The notes beneath the pieces were generated by a model. That model saw only the letters and a list, made by a program, of their open reading frames with translations. It ran no database searches and was not told where the DNA came from. From Chamaea fasciata (taxonomy: Eukaryota; Chordata; Aves; Passeriformes; Sylviidae), in assembly GCA_029207755.1 (NCBI GenBank), contig JARCOQ010000005.1, positions 65,111,414-65,175,413 on the forward strand: a DNA stretch of 64,000 nucleotides. The letters run 5' to 3'. Both the position numbers and the translations under genes were made by a program. This document shows positions 35,182-47,593 of the stretch, in pieces. Numbering within the stretch: position 1 is the stretch's first letter; every line of letters starts with the position of its first letter.

Positions 35182-36220
35182 GAGCACAGTATGGCCCAGA
35201 GGGCTGCGCTGGAGCTGCTCTTTCGACATGACAGGACAGAGGAGGAGTGCATCTTCCCTTGCCACCGGGACATACATAGTTTTTTGTTTTGTCTTAATTT
35301 ATTGGCAATTGATCTTTTGAAATGTTGGTATGAAAGAGAACCTTTTGAAGAAGAATTTTTTCCCCTATTTTTCACAGTCATGAAGGGGCAAAAATGTTGG
35401 ACTGTTCATTGAGACTTTGATGGGTCCTCCCTGCCCTGTCACCTCTTTGGCTAACTATTAATAACCTCCTGCAATTAGGTTTATTCTGTGGAAATGCCCC
35501 TCAGGAAAGTCAGGCTTCAGGTTAATTTCAGGTTCAGTATTCAGGTAGCCCTACCCCTTCATTTTGGATCTGGTAGCAGTCATAGTCTCTTCAGGCTCCA
35601 TTCCACCTTTCTTTCAGAGGCAGGTGGGTCACCCACATGAATTAAATGATCCTTGGCAACCACATTCATCCTTCATTTAGGGAAGGAAACTGAAGGGGCT
35701 TTGGGTTGAGGTAATCTAGACTTTTCTTAATAGTTTCTGGCTTACCCATCTCATACTGTGTTTATGGACTGTGTGGATATACCAGATGAAGGGAAGAAAC
35801 CCTGTAAGCTTTTGTATGAACATACAGCTGGTGAAGGTATGGGTGGGCAAAAAGCAAGCTTCTTCTCATAGGCCTGCTCTTCTTTCTGCACCCTGTAACA
35901 ACTTACCCATTTTCAAACTGCTCTTTTAGGTACCTACACTTCGGCTAGATAGCCTGATTAGAGCAGATCAGACCCTTCAGCTAAATTAGTATCCACTGGA
36001 TTGGATAACAACGGATATCCCTCACTGGTTCCTTTTGTAGAACTGAACTGGGGAGGGATTGGAGAGGTTTCCCTGGTTTGGTGGCAGAAGTTCTTTCCCT
36101 GAGAATTTGCTGTGTTGAAGATCACCATGTACACAATTCTGGCTTACTAGAGAAATGTCTCATCCAACAGGTTGAGCTGTTTTTTACAGCATGCAGAGAA
36201 TAAAGCTGTAGACATCAAAT
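35182..36220 (+). other. GRAP2: GRAP2 3' UTR
   Basis: Non-coding sequence after the stop codon, without repeats that I recognise, running to the AATAAA at 36199. The 3' end is inferred from the signal, with cleavage expected 10-25 bases beyond it. Confidence 0.7.
36199..36204 (+). terminator. GRAP2: Polyadenylation signal AATAAA, GRAP2
   Basis: Canonical AATAAA about 1.02 kb after the stop, followed by T/G-rich sequence (agtttgttctctgtt). It is the best candidate for the GRAP2 3' end. Confidence 0.7.
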
Positions 36221-36253
36221 AGTTTGTTCTCTGTTCCAGTTTCTTTTGGATGA

Positions 36254-36259
36254 AATAAA
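36254..36259 (+). terminator. GRAP2: Second AATAAA, possible alternative GRAP2 3' end
   Basis: A second canonical hexamer 55 bp downstream of the first. Either or both may be used. Confidence 0.45.
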
Positions 36260-36521
36260 GTAAATCAATAGGTTTTCAAATAACTGCTGAGTGAATGCCC
36301 AGATGTGATAGAAATTTATTGCAAATGCACATTACCTGTCCCCTTCACAAACCCTGTGAAAGGGACTCTACTGCATAACCACTGTGTGGGCATCTTGATA
36401 TTAAACAAGCTGCCTGAATTTTTCACATGTGGGACCTCAGCTGTCAGCAAGAAGTGATGTTTAGTCATTATTGAGGAAGAAAGAATAGGCAAGTGAAAAC
36501 CTCTAAACACAAATCAGACTC

Positions 36522-36574
36522 AGCAACAACAACAACAACAAAAAAACCCAAAACAAAACAAAACAAAACAAAAA
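36522..36574. repeat. (AAC)n then (AAAAC)n simple repeat
   Basis: caacaacaacaacaacaac followed by aaaacaaaacaaaacaaaac. Confidence 0.9.
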
Positions 36575-39500
36575 TCTTATATTTTGTTAGTCCCAGTGGA
36601 AGAAAAAGAACACAAGAAAGAGGTTCTTGGTGAAGTCAAATTCAACATAGCTGGCCTGAATAAAGCTGCCAGCTAGACAGAGTATTAGCACAAACCCCAT
36701 TTTGAGAGAATTCCACCGAAAGCAGATTGTTAATGGATGAAGTAAAATGAGAATATTTAAAAAGAAATATAAGCTCTAAAGAGAATAGAAAACTTTGAAA
36801 GATGGAACTTACTGGCTAGCATGGTGGTCCAGGAAATATGACTGCCTGGTCTGGACGTGGCCCTGTTCTCTTGCAGGAGCTCTGTTCTGGCCCTTTAGTG
36901 TCTTCTTCTGAAGGGAAGTCCATGAGGCTTCTTTTGGAACAAGATCTCTTGCCATTTGTATGAGGGTGTAACCTCAGTGACTCCAGTTTGAAGAGTGTTT
37001 TGGTTTGATTTGCCCTTTTTAAACCTTTTTGTGTATTGGTTGGTTTTCTGCTAAGGCAGTAACAAATTTGGAAGAGAGAGGGTTAATACTCAGTGAGAGA
37101 GAGGGAGAGTATTAAGGCCAGGAGGAGATGAAACCAAGAAAACAGAGACTAACGAAGGCAAAGGAGGGATAAAAATTATGAATCTTTCATATTCAGCTCT
37201 GGCTGAAACAAAAGAAATTGTGTATTCACAATTATTCCCATCATGTCAAATCATCTTTCAATTAATTCCTTTTTTCTGTATTAGTTACTTTTAAAATTAG
37301 AAGCAATGTCTCCTTTTCCTTTCCTTAGCACTCTAAAGACCCTCTAGTAGTGAAGATGCACAAAATTAATTGAAGATAATGCACTTAGCAGTTTGATAGC
37401 TCTTCACGCATTTGAAACTCCTTTACAGAGATTAACTAATTAAGCAAGTCTAAGTAGTGCATTATAAGTACCCCTGGTTAATTCATGATTCATCTGAGGA
37501 CGAGGTAAATTTTCACGTGATTTTTTAAATTGATGTTTAAGGAACTAATACCTAAGGTAATTAGTATTAAAGGACTGCATGCTAATTATGGATAACATAT
37601 GAGAACCACAGTAAAATCAAGATTTCTCATTATGAACAACACCTAATGACAGCAAAATTACCAGGAGGTGACAGCCTCACGGTGTCTGTGATAACTCCAC
37701 CAGTGCCTTGCTCTGCTGCCCTGTGCAGGGGCCAAGCTCAGGGCTGCCATGCACAGTCTCTCTTGCCTCTGCTTTTGGCCTTGCAGTGCTGCCTGCATTT
37801 ACTGCACATGGCAGGAGCTGGGAGTCACAAGTGTCAGCCTGCATATTTGTACCCTCCCACAGTAAAAGTCATTTTTCTCCCAGCAAAACAGCAGTGCTAA
37901 GGATTATGGCTATTCCCAAATCAGTGGAGACTCTGGATACCAGGGGAGGTGTGGGCAAAGTGGGGGATTTTGGGGAGATAGAAGGGGCTGTAGGATGGAG
38001 ATGTTTTCTGTGCCCCATGCCATTTTCTGCCCATGAAATTCTCTCTCTCATAAATCAGGCCACTTAATAAGGAAAGAGAGAGACACTCCTATAACCATAT
38101 ACCCTGCCAACCTTCCTGCTCTTCCTTCCAACAGGTTTTAATTGTAGCACAATCCTTATTAATACTGTGGTGATTCACTTAACACCTCAGAGTCTATTGC
38201 CCATGCAAGAGGCACATATTAGCAACCTAGGACTGGAGCCTTAAGGTGACCGTGCTGCACTGAGCTCACCTGACATTTGCCAATGTTTTGGAAAGAACCA
38301 AACCTCTGGAACATGTCCCGAGAGAGTCCACTGTGAAACCAAAATGGGAAAGGATTAAGAGGAAAACCGGAAGAGTATTTTGTTTCTTATTTTTCTTAAG
38401 CAAGAAAGACAGTTCATGAGAAAAGATAATGTAAGCCAAGATAAAAGTAGGAAAAGTATGTGGGAAGGCAAACATTATAACAAATGAAACAGAGGAAGCT
38501 GGACTTGTACATGGTAAAATAAGTTTGATGAGCACAGCTGAGCTGTGCTTTCTCCTGTCTGAATGAACTTTATGCCTACATTCTGCTGTAAATCCATATT
38601 TTGCTTGGAAATATCTCTGTGATTAATAAGGCTGAGCTAAAAAGAGTAAATGGAAATTTGCTTTCATGTAAAAGATGTGCAGGCAGTTCTCTGTGCCACA
38701 AAAGAGCACTGCATTGGTGTACATGTTTGCTGTAACAGCTGTGCTTACTGGAGCACGCTGCAGAAACCATGGGATCACAGCTGGTTCCTATTGGACTGCT
38801 CACAGGTAAGAGCACCAGGGAGATGATCCTCAGAGCTGCCACAAAGTCAGCACCTGTTCAGGCTGCTATGCCAGCCTCTTGTGCCAGGAAAACAAGTTCA
38901 TGGGTGGTTGGGGTTTTTTTGAATGGAAGTTTCAGTGGGCTGTGCAGGAAATTTGAAGCTTTTCACAATAGCCACCTGTTCATGATTTTTTTTATTTAGC
39001 AGCAGTTCTCATCCTTCCTCGCCAACAGGTGCCAATGCTGCAGGCTCTTGAAAGGCCCTTTTGCTTTCAGCCCTTGTGGAGAGTAACCAAGGATGTCAGA
39101 AGCAAAAGATCCAGCAGCCAGGACTACATGGCTTGAACAGCCTTGAACAGCAATATAGCATCAGCTGGGACATTTTGCACTGCAGGAGCAATGCCACAAC
39201 AAGTGTAGTCCAGCAGCAAGGTGAAGGGTGATCTCTACCCCAAGTGGGAAGCAGCAGGTCTTTAGTAATATCAATGTCACATCATAGGGACAAGGATGTC
39301 TGGTGGGACAGAACTGTGGCCATCTGGGCTAGGGCTCTGCTCAGACTCTTGTCCTGCTTCTGCAGCTCTTTGCCGAGGAGCCTGGGTTACACCACACTGG
39401 GTATGAGAAGTAATAGCAATGCTGCCCATCCCTGCCCATTGCAGCCACAGAAGTCTCCATGCACCTCCCATCACCTTGCTGCCCTACAAGCTCCTCCTGG

Positions 39501-41084
39501 GCCCATGGCCCAGCTTGTGCCTCTGTGCTGAGAGGAAGTGCTCTGCAGACATTTCAAATACTTCTTCAAAGCAATTGGCTCAGGTGCTTTTAAATGAAAC
39601 CCCATAGAGGTTGAAACCATTAGTGTTCCCTAGGTGATCCAGGCAGTTACATTTACTGGCTAAAACACAGGCATGGACTAAAGAGCTTCTGACACCCAGC
39701 CTGTCCTTGCTGCCGAAAACTCTGCATTTCAGTGAGGAACCATGAACTGAGTGCATGATAAAGCCTTTAGCAGCCCTGAAGAAGAGGGCAGACCATTGCC
39801 TACTTCTCCAATTTCTTAGAGGCAACTTTCAAATGACAGAATTCATGAGCCTTAATTTGCATCGAACACAAAAGAAGTTTCTTACATAAGCAGAACTGCC
39901 AGCCGAAAACAGTCAATGACTTATCTGTGAGCTACAGGGTAGCAGGGAAACAGGCAACTGAATGAAGAAAGGTCACTGACCTTTGCATGCAGAGAAAATT
40001 CAAAGCATTTTGTCTGCTACCATTGTGCAAGTGAGAGGTGCTTGGCCCATGTCCAGCCTGCCAACATGAAAATGCAAGATTTCACAAATGGCACACATGC
40101 AGGAATCCTTGCCGACATGCAGATATAAAATTAGCTCAGGCAACAAGGGGAGGAAGGAGAAACTTACAAATTAAAGGAATCTTGCAGCTTCTCCCTGCTA
40201 GTCCAAGCAGGCTCATTTCCTCCAGGATTTGTGAAAGATACAGCCACGGTGAGTTTGTTTGTCACAAACAGAAACGAGAGTAAAACGGGGGAAAAAATCC
40301 AGTTTAGGATGTGCATCCACTACTGTGCACTTAAAGCTGTAAAATGGTGACAGTGTCCTGATACGACTGAAGTTTGAGTCTCTGTTTAAGTGGTGGGTTC
40401 TGAAACCTTTCAGTGATGTCTATGATTCATGCACATCTATGAATTCCGTGGTTCTATATCCAGCCACAGAAAAGGAAAATGAAAACCCATGAAAAATATG
40501 AGATACCTTCTCTCCTGATCTAGGGGTCATTTGCAATGTATCTTTTATGTCGGTGCTGTACTGAATGTGTCATAATTTCCTTGTGCTACTAACCAGTCCC
40601 TTTTCCTGGTCAAATTCCAAGATGAATGCAGTGCCAACAGGTAATAACAAACAGCAGGAATCAGTGCTTGGTGCCCCTTCTTGTGACGGAATGTTTTCTG
40701 CCAGCGTTTTGTTGTTGGTGTGGTTTTTGTTTGGGTTGTGAGGGTAGTGTTGATGTTTTTTTGCAGCACACCAAAGGTTTGGTTGTGAAATGTTGAATTA
40801 GAAGTAGACTGCACCCACGTGTTAATTTTTCTTTGTTTTGGTCCCATCAAAATTTATGGAGAAAAGAAATCAACTGCAAGTTTACTACCAGCACTAAGGG
40901 TCTGGGAAACTGCCCTTTGTTCTGCCCCTTAGAGAGTCACTTTCATCAGAGCCGAGTGCGCATGTAGCTCGTTCTGTATTAGCAGCTTTCCACACTCACC
41001 TGGCAGAGGTGCGAATATGAGGGATGTGCGGCAGCAGTCAGTCATCTCTCTGTATCTGAGCTTGCCACTGTGAGGGCAGCTGTT

Positions 41085-41240
41085 TGTGCTTTATCGGACG
41101 GAGATGGTCTGCTAATAACAATGGCCGTGATTTCATCAGAGTGGGTGAGTCAGTCCTTCAGCTCGCTGCCGCCCTGCACAAAGTCATCCGCTGGTTTTTT
41201 GCCGGGATAACCGAGTTGAGTCAGCTCACCAAAGGCTGCA
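41085..41240. promoter_or_regulatory. AP-1/NF-E2 and GATA-like motif cluster
   Basis: tttatcgg at about 41,090, tgagtcagt near 41,145 and tgagtcagct near 41,217 occur within 150 bp, alongside aacaatgg. GATA plus NF-E2-type sites are typical of megakaryocyte and haematopoietic enhancers, and GRAP2 is expressed in platelets. The evidence is motifs only. Confidence 0.25.
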
Positions 41241-41559
41241 CAGAGGCCCAGAGCCAGCCCAGGGTGAGCAATGGGAATGCACAGCCAGGAGAGGAAAGAG
41301 TAAGACGCAACCTACCCGTCCTGGCAGCAGGAGCTCTTAGATCACTTCGTCCTAGGCTGTGAACTCAGCAAAATGAAAACTTACCTGGCAGAGAGGTCGC
41401 CAGAAAGCTTTTACGTGACACGGGGATCCTTTCTTTAAAGGTCGTTTGGAAGATCAGAGTGCAGGCAGGAAAGGAGGATCTTTCCTCCTTAGATCTGCTG
41501 CAGGCTGTACCTCTCCTCCATGGAAGCTTACAGAAGCTCCAGTTAAGCAGCTATAAGAA

Positions 41560-41750
41560 TTTTGGGTTGGTTTTGATTTTGTTTTGGTTTTTTCGTGGGT
41601 GTTTGTTTGGTTTTTGTTTGTTTGTTTGTTGGGGGTTGTGTGTATGTGTGTGGTTTGGGGTTTTTTTGGGTCTTTTTTGGTTTGTTTTCTGGGGTTTTTT
41701 TTTGTGGGGTTTTTTTTTTTGTTGTTGTTGTTGTTTTGGTTTGGTTTTTT
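41560..41750. repeat. G/T-rich low-complexity tract
   Basis: Alternating runs of tttg, gtttgtttgtttgttg and ttttttttttgttgttgttg over about 190 bp. The plus-strand frame across it is an artefact. Confidence 0.9.
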
Positions 41751-42190
41751 ACTGTAAATTAAAGCAGGGAAAATAGTTTGACCGCAGTCAAACTCTCAGT
41801 CATCCAAGCTATGCTCATCATTAACCCTGAGGAGAATGGATCATACTCAAGAGTTTTCAGGAGTAAAAGAATAAAAGCGAGAGACACCTCGCTGCTCTGT
41901 GAAATCGCTGAATTATTAGTGCCACGTGTGTCTGATGCTTCTCTTTCTGGGTGGGGTGCAGTTATCGGTCACGTTTATCAGGTTGGAGAGCATTCCAGGG
42001 CTCACCAGTTTAAATCTTCAGCGTCAGCTGACCAAAATAATAGCTGCATATTCTCATTTAAAATGCGCTTCGCTTGTAGAGCACAGGCATTACAGAAACA
42101 CTCTGGAACACCAGTCATAAACACCTGGAATTTAGGGCTCCAAAATAAGAGGTAGGGCTCCAAGACACACAAATAGGCAGTTTGTATTTC

Positions 42191-43592
42191 CAAGAAAGGA
42201 AGTGAAGTGAAATGAAATGAAAAATCAGCAGTGAAATTAAAGTAAATGAAACTTCACTGAATGAAATTAAACGAAATTAATTTGAATCTTGGGATTTCAT
42301 TTCCTGAAAAAAAATGAAATCAAAAATCAAGGAATCAAGTGAAATAAAATAAAACTTCAAGGAATGAAGTGAAGTGAAATGTAACAGTCTAGACATTTCC
42401 TTTCATGAAGATAATATTCATTCAAGGAATTAAAAGGATATCACGGAATGAAGAAAATTATATGTAACTTGAAGGAAATTATATCAAATTAATTGAAAGG
42501 AAATTAATAATAAGGAAATGCAATTAAACAAAATCTCAGTATTTCATTTCCTCTCATGAAATGAATTTTCATTTCATAATAGAAAATGAAATAAGAAATC
42601 AGGGAATGAAGTGAAATAAATTGAAACTTTGTGGTTTGAAATTAAGTGAACTGGAATGAAATATAATAAAATTAAGCAAAATACCAATATTTCATTTTCT
42701 TTTGTGAAATGACGAAGCAAGGAATGAAATAAAATAAAAAGAAACTTCATGTAAAAAGAGGAAATTACACGGAATTTTAAAATTAAAAAAGGAAATGTAA
42801 CAAAATGAAATTAAATGAAATCTCAAGATTTCATTTCCTGACATGAAATGAATTTTCATCTTATGACAGGAAATTAAAAGCCAAGTAACAAAATTAAACT
42901 TAACAGAATAAATTGGAAAGAAATGAAATGAAAATTAAAGAAAATACAATGAAATAAATTTAAATTAAATCTCAAGATTCGATTTCTTGTCATGAATTTT
43001 CATTTCATGACAGAAAATGAAATGATACATCATCAACTGAAATTAAATGAAATGAAACTTCACAAAATAAAAGAAAGTTTCATCAAGGAAAGAAGTGAAA
43101 TAAAATGAGATTAATTAAACAAAAGGAAAAATTAAATGTATAAAAATGAAATTAAATGAAATCTCAAGATTTCATTTCCTTTCATGAGATGAATCTCATG
43201 AAAGGAAAAGAAATTACAAATCAAGGAATGAATGAAATGAAATATAATGTATATAATGAAAACAAAGTGCAAATAATTAAATTAAAAATATGAAAAGAAA
43301 GGAAATGTAACAAAATGAAATTAAATAAAAATCATGATTTCTTTTTCTAAAAGATAATAAAATGACAAATGTCATTTGATTTAATTTTGTTACATTTCCT
43401 TTCAATTTTTAAATTTAATTTCTTTTCCTTTTATTCCATGAAGTTTCATTTCAGTTCATTTTTTGAGGTTTCATTTCATCTTTGATGTTTCATTTCATTT
43501 TTAATTTTCACTTCATGTCATTGAATTTTCATTTCATGAGAGGAAATGAAATCTTGAGATTTCCTTTAATTTAGTTGCTTAATTTTGTTTGA
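42191..43592. repeat. Degenerate GAAAT/TTTCA satellite-like block with large inverted repeat
   Basis: About 1.4 kb composed almost wholly of variants of gaaat, ttaaatgaaat and aaggaaatg. A composite module (tctcaagatttcatttcc plus catgaaatgaattttcat) recurs near 42,285, 42,531, 42,690, 42,818, 42,968 and 43,160, i.e. every 130-250 bp. The word ggaaatgtaacaaaatgaaa occurs at 42,791 and 43,301. From about 43,370 to 43,575 the block reads as the reverse complement of 43,140-43,330. Confidence 0.9.
43140..43577. repeat. Large imperfect inverted repeat within the GAAAT block
   Basis: ggaaatgtaacaaaat at 43301-43316 pairs with attttgttacatttcc at 43384-43399, and gaaatctcaagatttc near 43,159 pairs with gaaatcttgagatttc near 43,548. 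The arms are about 190 bp with a loop of a few dozen bases centred near 43,350. Confidence 0.8.
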
Positions 43593-46500
43593 TGCAGCTG
43601 GTTTTTTTATATGAGAAATTAACATTTATGTTGACAACTGTGTTACTTTGAGTGTGGTTGCAAAATTCAAGTTCATGAGTGGCTATCCTCTTTCTCATAG
43701 GACATTTCTTCCTTGTATGGACAAGGCCTGACTGGCTCAGCTCAGTCACCTCAGCCTCCTGTTTGCATCATGCCACTGTCTCCCTCTGCACTCCCACTTC
43801 AGCTGGGACCTCTTGTCTTCATCACTGTAGCTTCTGATATTGTCATTCTGCATCCACAGCTTAAATCCTTTATTTGGTTCTTAAATTCATTGTACAGTGT
43901 TCCTGGAATTCACAGTCCCCATCACTTCCTTTCTCACGAGTATGTAGATTTGCTTTCCATTTCCTTACACCTACCATGGACATGACTGTTCCCTGTTTGT
44001 GTGGGGGGTTTTTATTTTTTATGTTTTGAAAACATTATTTTAGTATTTATTCTTGATGTTTCCAAGTTGTTGCAAGCACTTGGGAATGCTAAATCCAGGC
44101 CAAGGCCTTGTAGTGCTGGCACTGTGGCTGTGCCCCAGAGCTCTTGCAGCTTCCAGCTGGTGGTAAGAGGTGTACAGGCAAGTTGACAGGAATAGCACAA
44201 TTACAGGACCACAATTCGTACCAGGAACAATCATTTTGTCTCACCTTGTCAACTTGAAGTTTGCAATACAGGGCTGGCCTCCCCTAAACATCTGCACAGA
44301 TGCTTCCAGTTTTAAACTAGCCTGGAAGTCCAGGTCAGTACTGAGGTATGAATGCTTGATCCCAATTAATAAGGGATGAAGCAGAGAGAACCTATGAGAT
44401 GCAAGAATCCAGAGTCAGCAGCTTTGGCAGAACTTTGTGAAGTTTCAACCTTGATGTCATTGTCTAAGTTTTAGGAAGCAGCAGCCTGTGCTGGCTTAGT
44501 GACAGAGTTCAGGCAGCAATTTAAATTTTAAAATTAAACTATGTTAACTGGGGAGGAAAAAAAAAAAAAGGATCCTAATTAGGAAGTTCAGAAAACTGAC
44601 AGAGAAAACCAGATGCATCAAGGACATAACCCTGACTGGAAAACCTTAAAACAGTAAAGGATTTTAAGAAAATTTAGAATAGGAGTGTTATAAATGATCA
44701 ATAGCCAATCCAAATCAATGAATTTATTTAGCAATTTCCAAAATCAATTTAAAAACAGCCACAATAAAATTGGACAACATCAATCGAATGCTGGGTGGAC
44801 AGAGGAGCAGCAGCAACGGTGCTGTCCAACCTTGCCCACAAATGCTGGTTCTCGGCACACGCAGATTTTATACAGTTTTTCTGCCCGGAGGCAATGTCTA
44901 TTGAAAGTCCGCATATTCACGTATTTCTTTATTTCAGAGTTAGGTTTTGAAAGAATTTCCTGACAGTATGAAAGGCGTTCTGGGAATCTTTCATTCGGGT
45001 GCTGATCTGATCAATCAAATGTCCTCCACCAAGATTGATATCAGATGTTGATCAGCCATGAAGTGGAGATCCACTCTTGATGAATGGGCCATCTTCCGCT
45101 CAGCCTTGCCATTTCTGTTGTAAATTCTGCCATTTCACAGTTGTACAATGGACCTTTGAATTTTGGAGATGCCTTGAGCAGCTTTTGGGTATGCAAACTT
45201 ACAATGACAATTTGAAATTTATCACGTACAATATTTTATACACGAATTTATACACTGCATCTATTACAGGAGTAACTCTAGCAATGATGCAGACTTTAAA
45301 ACATTCAGATTGATACAGGGAAGACAGGGGGCCTTGAGCCAGTTTTTATGGAATAAGCAATGTATATTAATCTTGGCAAACTCTGTCCTATAGCTTTGTC
45401 CCTGGTCATACCCAGAACACCAAGGGTGAAATGAAGACAATATGGAATCAATTCCCTGGACATCTCTGTGCTGAGAGAGGCTGTGACATGTTCAGAAAAA
45501 TAAGACAGGAAAACCAACAAATTGAAGGGAAGAGGTTCTCATTGAACCATGACTTCAAGTCCATGAGAGCCTCAGTGACACAGTGAATGGAGGGCAATGA
45601 AATGAGAAGTCACAAAGGTCCAAATCCTTTACAGGTCATTATTTTCCACATCAAATATATTTACATTAATGGTGTCTCGTGCCCAATAATGGTTTTTAAT
45701 GCTTAATAAATGCCGTGGAACTGCCTTGCATAAGTGGGAATTCAATGTCTAACTGCAGCTGAGCATCTGACCGTCTGAAATGGGCTCTGCCAGACCCTGC
45801 GGTGTCTGAAGTTTCTGCTGTGCAAGGGCTGCTTTGGGGAGAGCACCACGTGGGATGGGAACAGAGCATCTGGTCCCTGTGGTGGAGGGGAGTTGCTGCA
45901 CACAGGATACTCTGGTGTGGACTGCTGACATCCTGGACCAAAGCTAATTACTTAGGTCTTCATTTTCGTTGTCTGACTTTCCCACTAATGTTTCTTCCCT
46001 ATTTCTATGGGTTTGGGTGCGGGGGTGCCTGTGTATCTTCCCATCCTGACATCTTGATAGGCAGTAGAATGAAGGGGATACAGCACAAAGAAGTGATTAT
46101 CATTCAAATAGATCAGGAGCTCACTTGGGGGTTTTGCATGAAAGTGTTTTCCCAACTTCTTGTGAGAAACAAGTGTTGATAAACTCGAGGGCTGTTACCA
46201 ATGGTGAAACTGCAAACATGAAATCAAACTTGGTGATACTTGGGGGCAAGGAGGGAGCTCACCTTGCACATTTGCTCACCTGCAGGAATGGTGAGTCATG
46301 AAATGCTCCCCAGAAAATACGAAGTGTGCTGTGGGGAGCTGGCAGTTTGCTTTCTGCACCTCTCCTCTGCTGTCCAGGGCAATCTCACAGTCTGAGAAAT
46401 TCCTTTTCTTGTGTATAGTATGCCGAGTAAGCATCTCTCTCCTGTCCTACACTGAGCTTGTGGGTCTCTATTTTTAAGTGTACACTAAAATGTTTGTGGA

Positions 46501-46998
46501 CTATTGTGTGTATGTGTGTGTCTGTAGAAGATTGTTAGTGCCTGCTTAGATTTGTGGGTATATGTGCTTGTTAGGAATTTCATAATTTCACCCAGAGTTT
46601 CATTATGTGTAAAATGGAGATAATAACAGGTAATTACCTACTTGGCTGGGCTGCTGTGAGGACAAATTAACCAATGCTTGTGTGGGTGTTCACAGATGAA
46701 AAGCTTGATATTAGGACTAAATATAATGATCAAATGTTACAGAAGAGAGTTTGTGTTTGAAAGCACTTTGTAGGTGTTTATTTCTTGTGCAATACTGAGT
46801 ATTTGTGGAAGGTGGAAAACTGGTGGAGGCAAGTTTTGGGTATGTGTCAAAGAAATGGTTAAAGTTACTCTTTAACCTGAGAGCTGACTGACCTTCTCTC
46901 AACTAAATCTAGTGCTGAAAAAGGGACAGGAGAACAGAGGAATGAAAATGTGGGCAAGCTAGAGAGGAAGGGAATGAAAATGAAATGCAATTGAAGAT
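43593..46998. other. Intergenic stretch
   Basis: Contains an A-tract near 44,555 and a MIR-like SINE relic at 46.6 kb. No gene is supported. Confidence 0.65.
46595..46730 (+). mobile_element. MIR-like ancient SINE fragment
   Basis: The order gtaaaatggagataataaca, then attacctacttggctgggct, then gtgaggacaaattaaccaat matches the 3' half of the MIR consensus (gtaaaatggggataataa, then acctacc, then gtgaggattaaatgagttaa) remembered from vertebrate repeats. Diverged. Confidence 0.55.
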
Positions 46999-47593
46999 TG
47001 TTATAAACGAATTAGCTAATTTAATTATTAAAGAGAATTTATTAAATAATCAAAGTATAAGTTTTTGAAAAGCCACAAGCAATGCAGTGTCGAGCCAGGC
47101 GATCAACACTGGGTGAACAAAATTTGAACTCTATCACTTCAAATCCCCATGGTTCACCACTCCTGCTTTCGGAGGGTCCCGTTTTATACTTTTTTTTCGG
47201 CTGAGTGGGGGGTCTTCTTGCTTCTCTGTTGATCTTATCCTTTTAGTATATTCCTGTATTTTTCTTTTCTTGCTGCCGGTCTGACAAAAAGTTTCCCAGA
47301 ATGGGTGAATAATTAATTTCCTTACTGGAATTCTGTTTGGCAATAAATATCTTTGGCGATGAATATTATTGTTGGTGCATATCGAATGCATATCACCAGA
47401 ACCTTGTCAGATGAAGAAATCCTTTGGAATCAACATTTTTTTGGAGACAGCTTATCCTTGCTTGGTATCTGCATTTCTCTTCCCTTAACACTTGATGCAA
47501 ACTGCTGGTTTTTTGTCCCATCACCAGCTTTGGTTACATGAATGCTGTAGTTTTTAATTCCTTTGCACAAATTATTTTGTAACATATATTACA
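46999..47593 (-). mobile_element. Solo LTR with perfect 5-bp target duplication, minus orientation
   Basis: Plus-strand ends TGTTATAAACGAATTAGC and ATATATTACA (TG...CA). The 5-bp sequence aagat lies directly before (46994-46998) and directly after (47594-47598). On the minus strand a TATAAAA box (plus 47181-47190) and AATAAA (plus tttatt 47038-47043) sit in the usual U3-R-U5 order. The 595 bp element has no retroviral coding sequence and the 5-bp duplication suggests an ERVL-type integrase. Confidence 0.88.

Larger units (their letters stand above)
36260..42190. other. Intergenic DNA downstream of GRAP2
   Basis: No gene. Contains the (AAC)n/(AAAAC)n repeat at 36.52 kb, a homeodomain-motif-rich AT segment at 37.35-37.62 kb, an AP-1/GATA motif cluster near 41.1 kb and a G/T-rich simple tract at 41.56-41.75 kb. 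Confidence 0.7.

Noticed and set aside
41459..41776. Phe/Gly/Cys-rich plus-strand frame
   Set aside because: Translation of a G/T-rich low-complexity tract.
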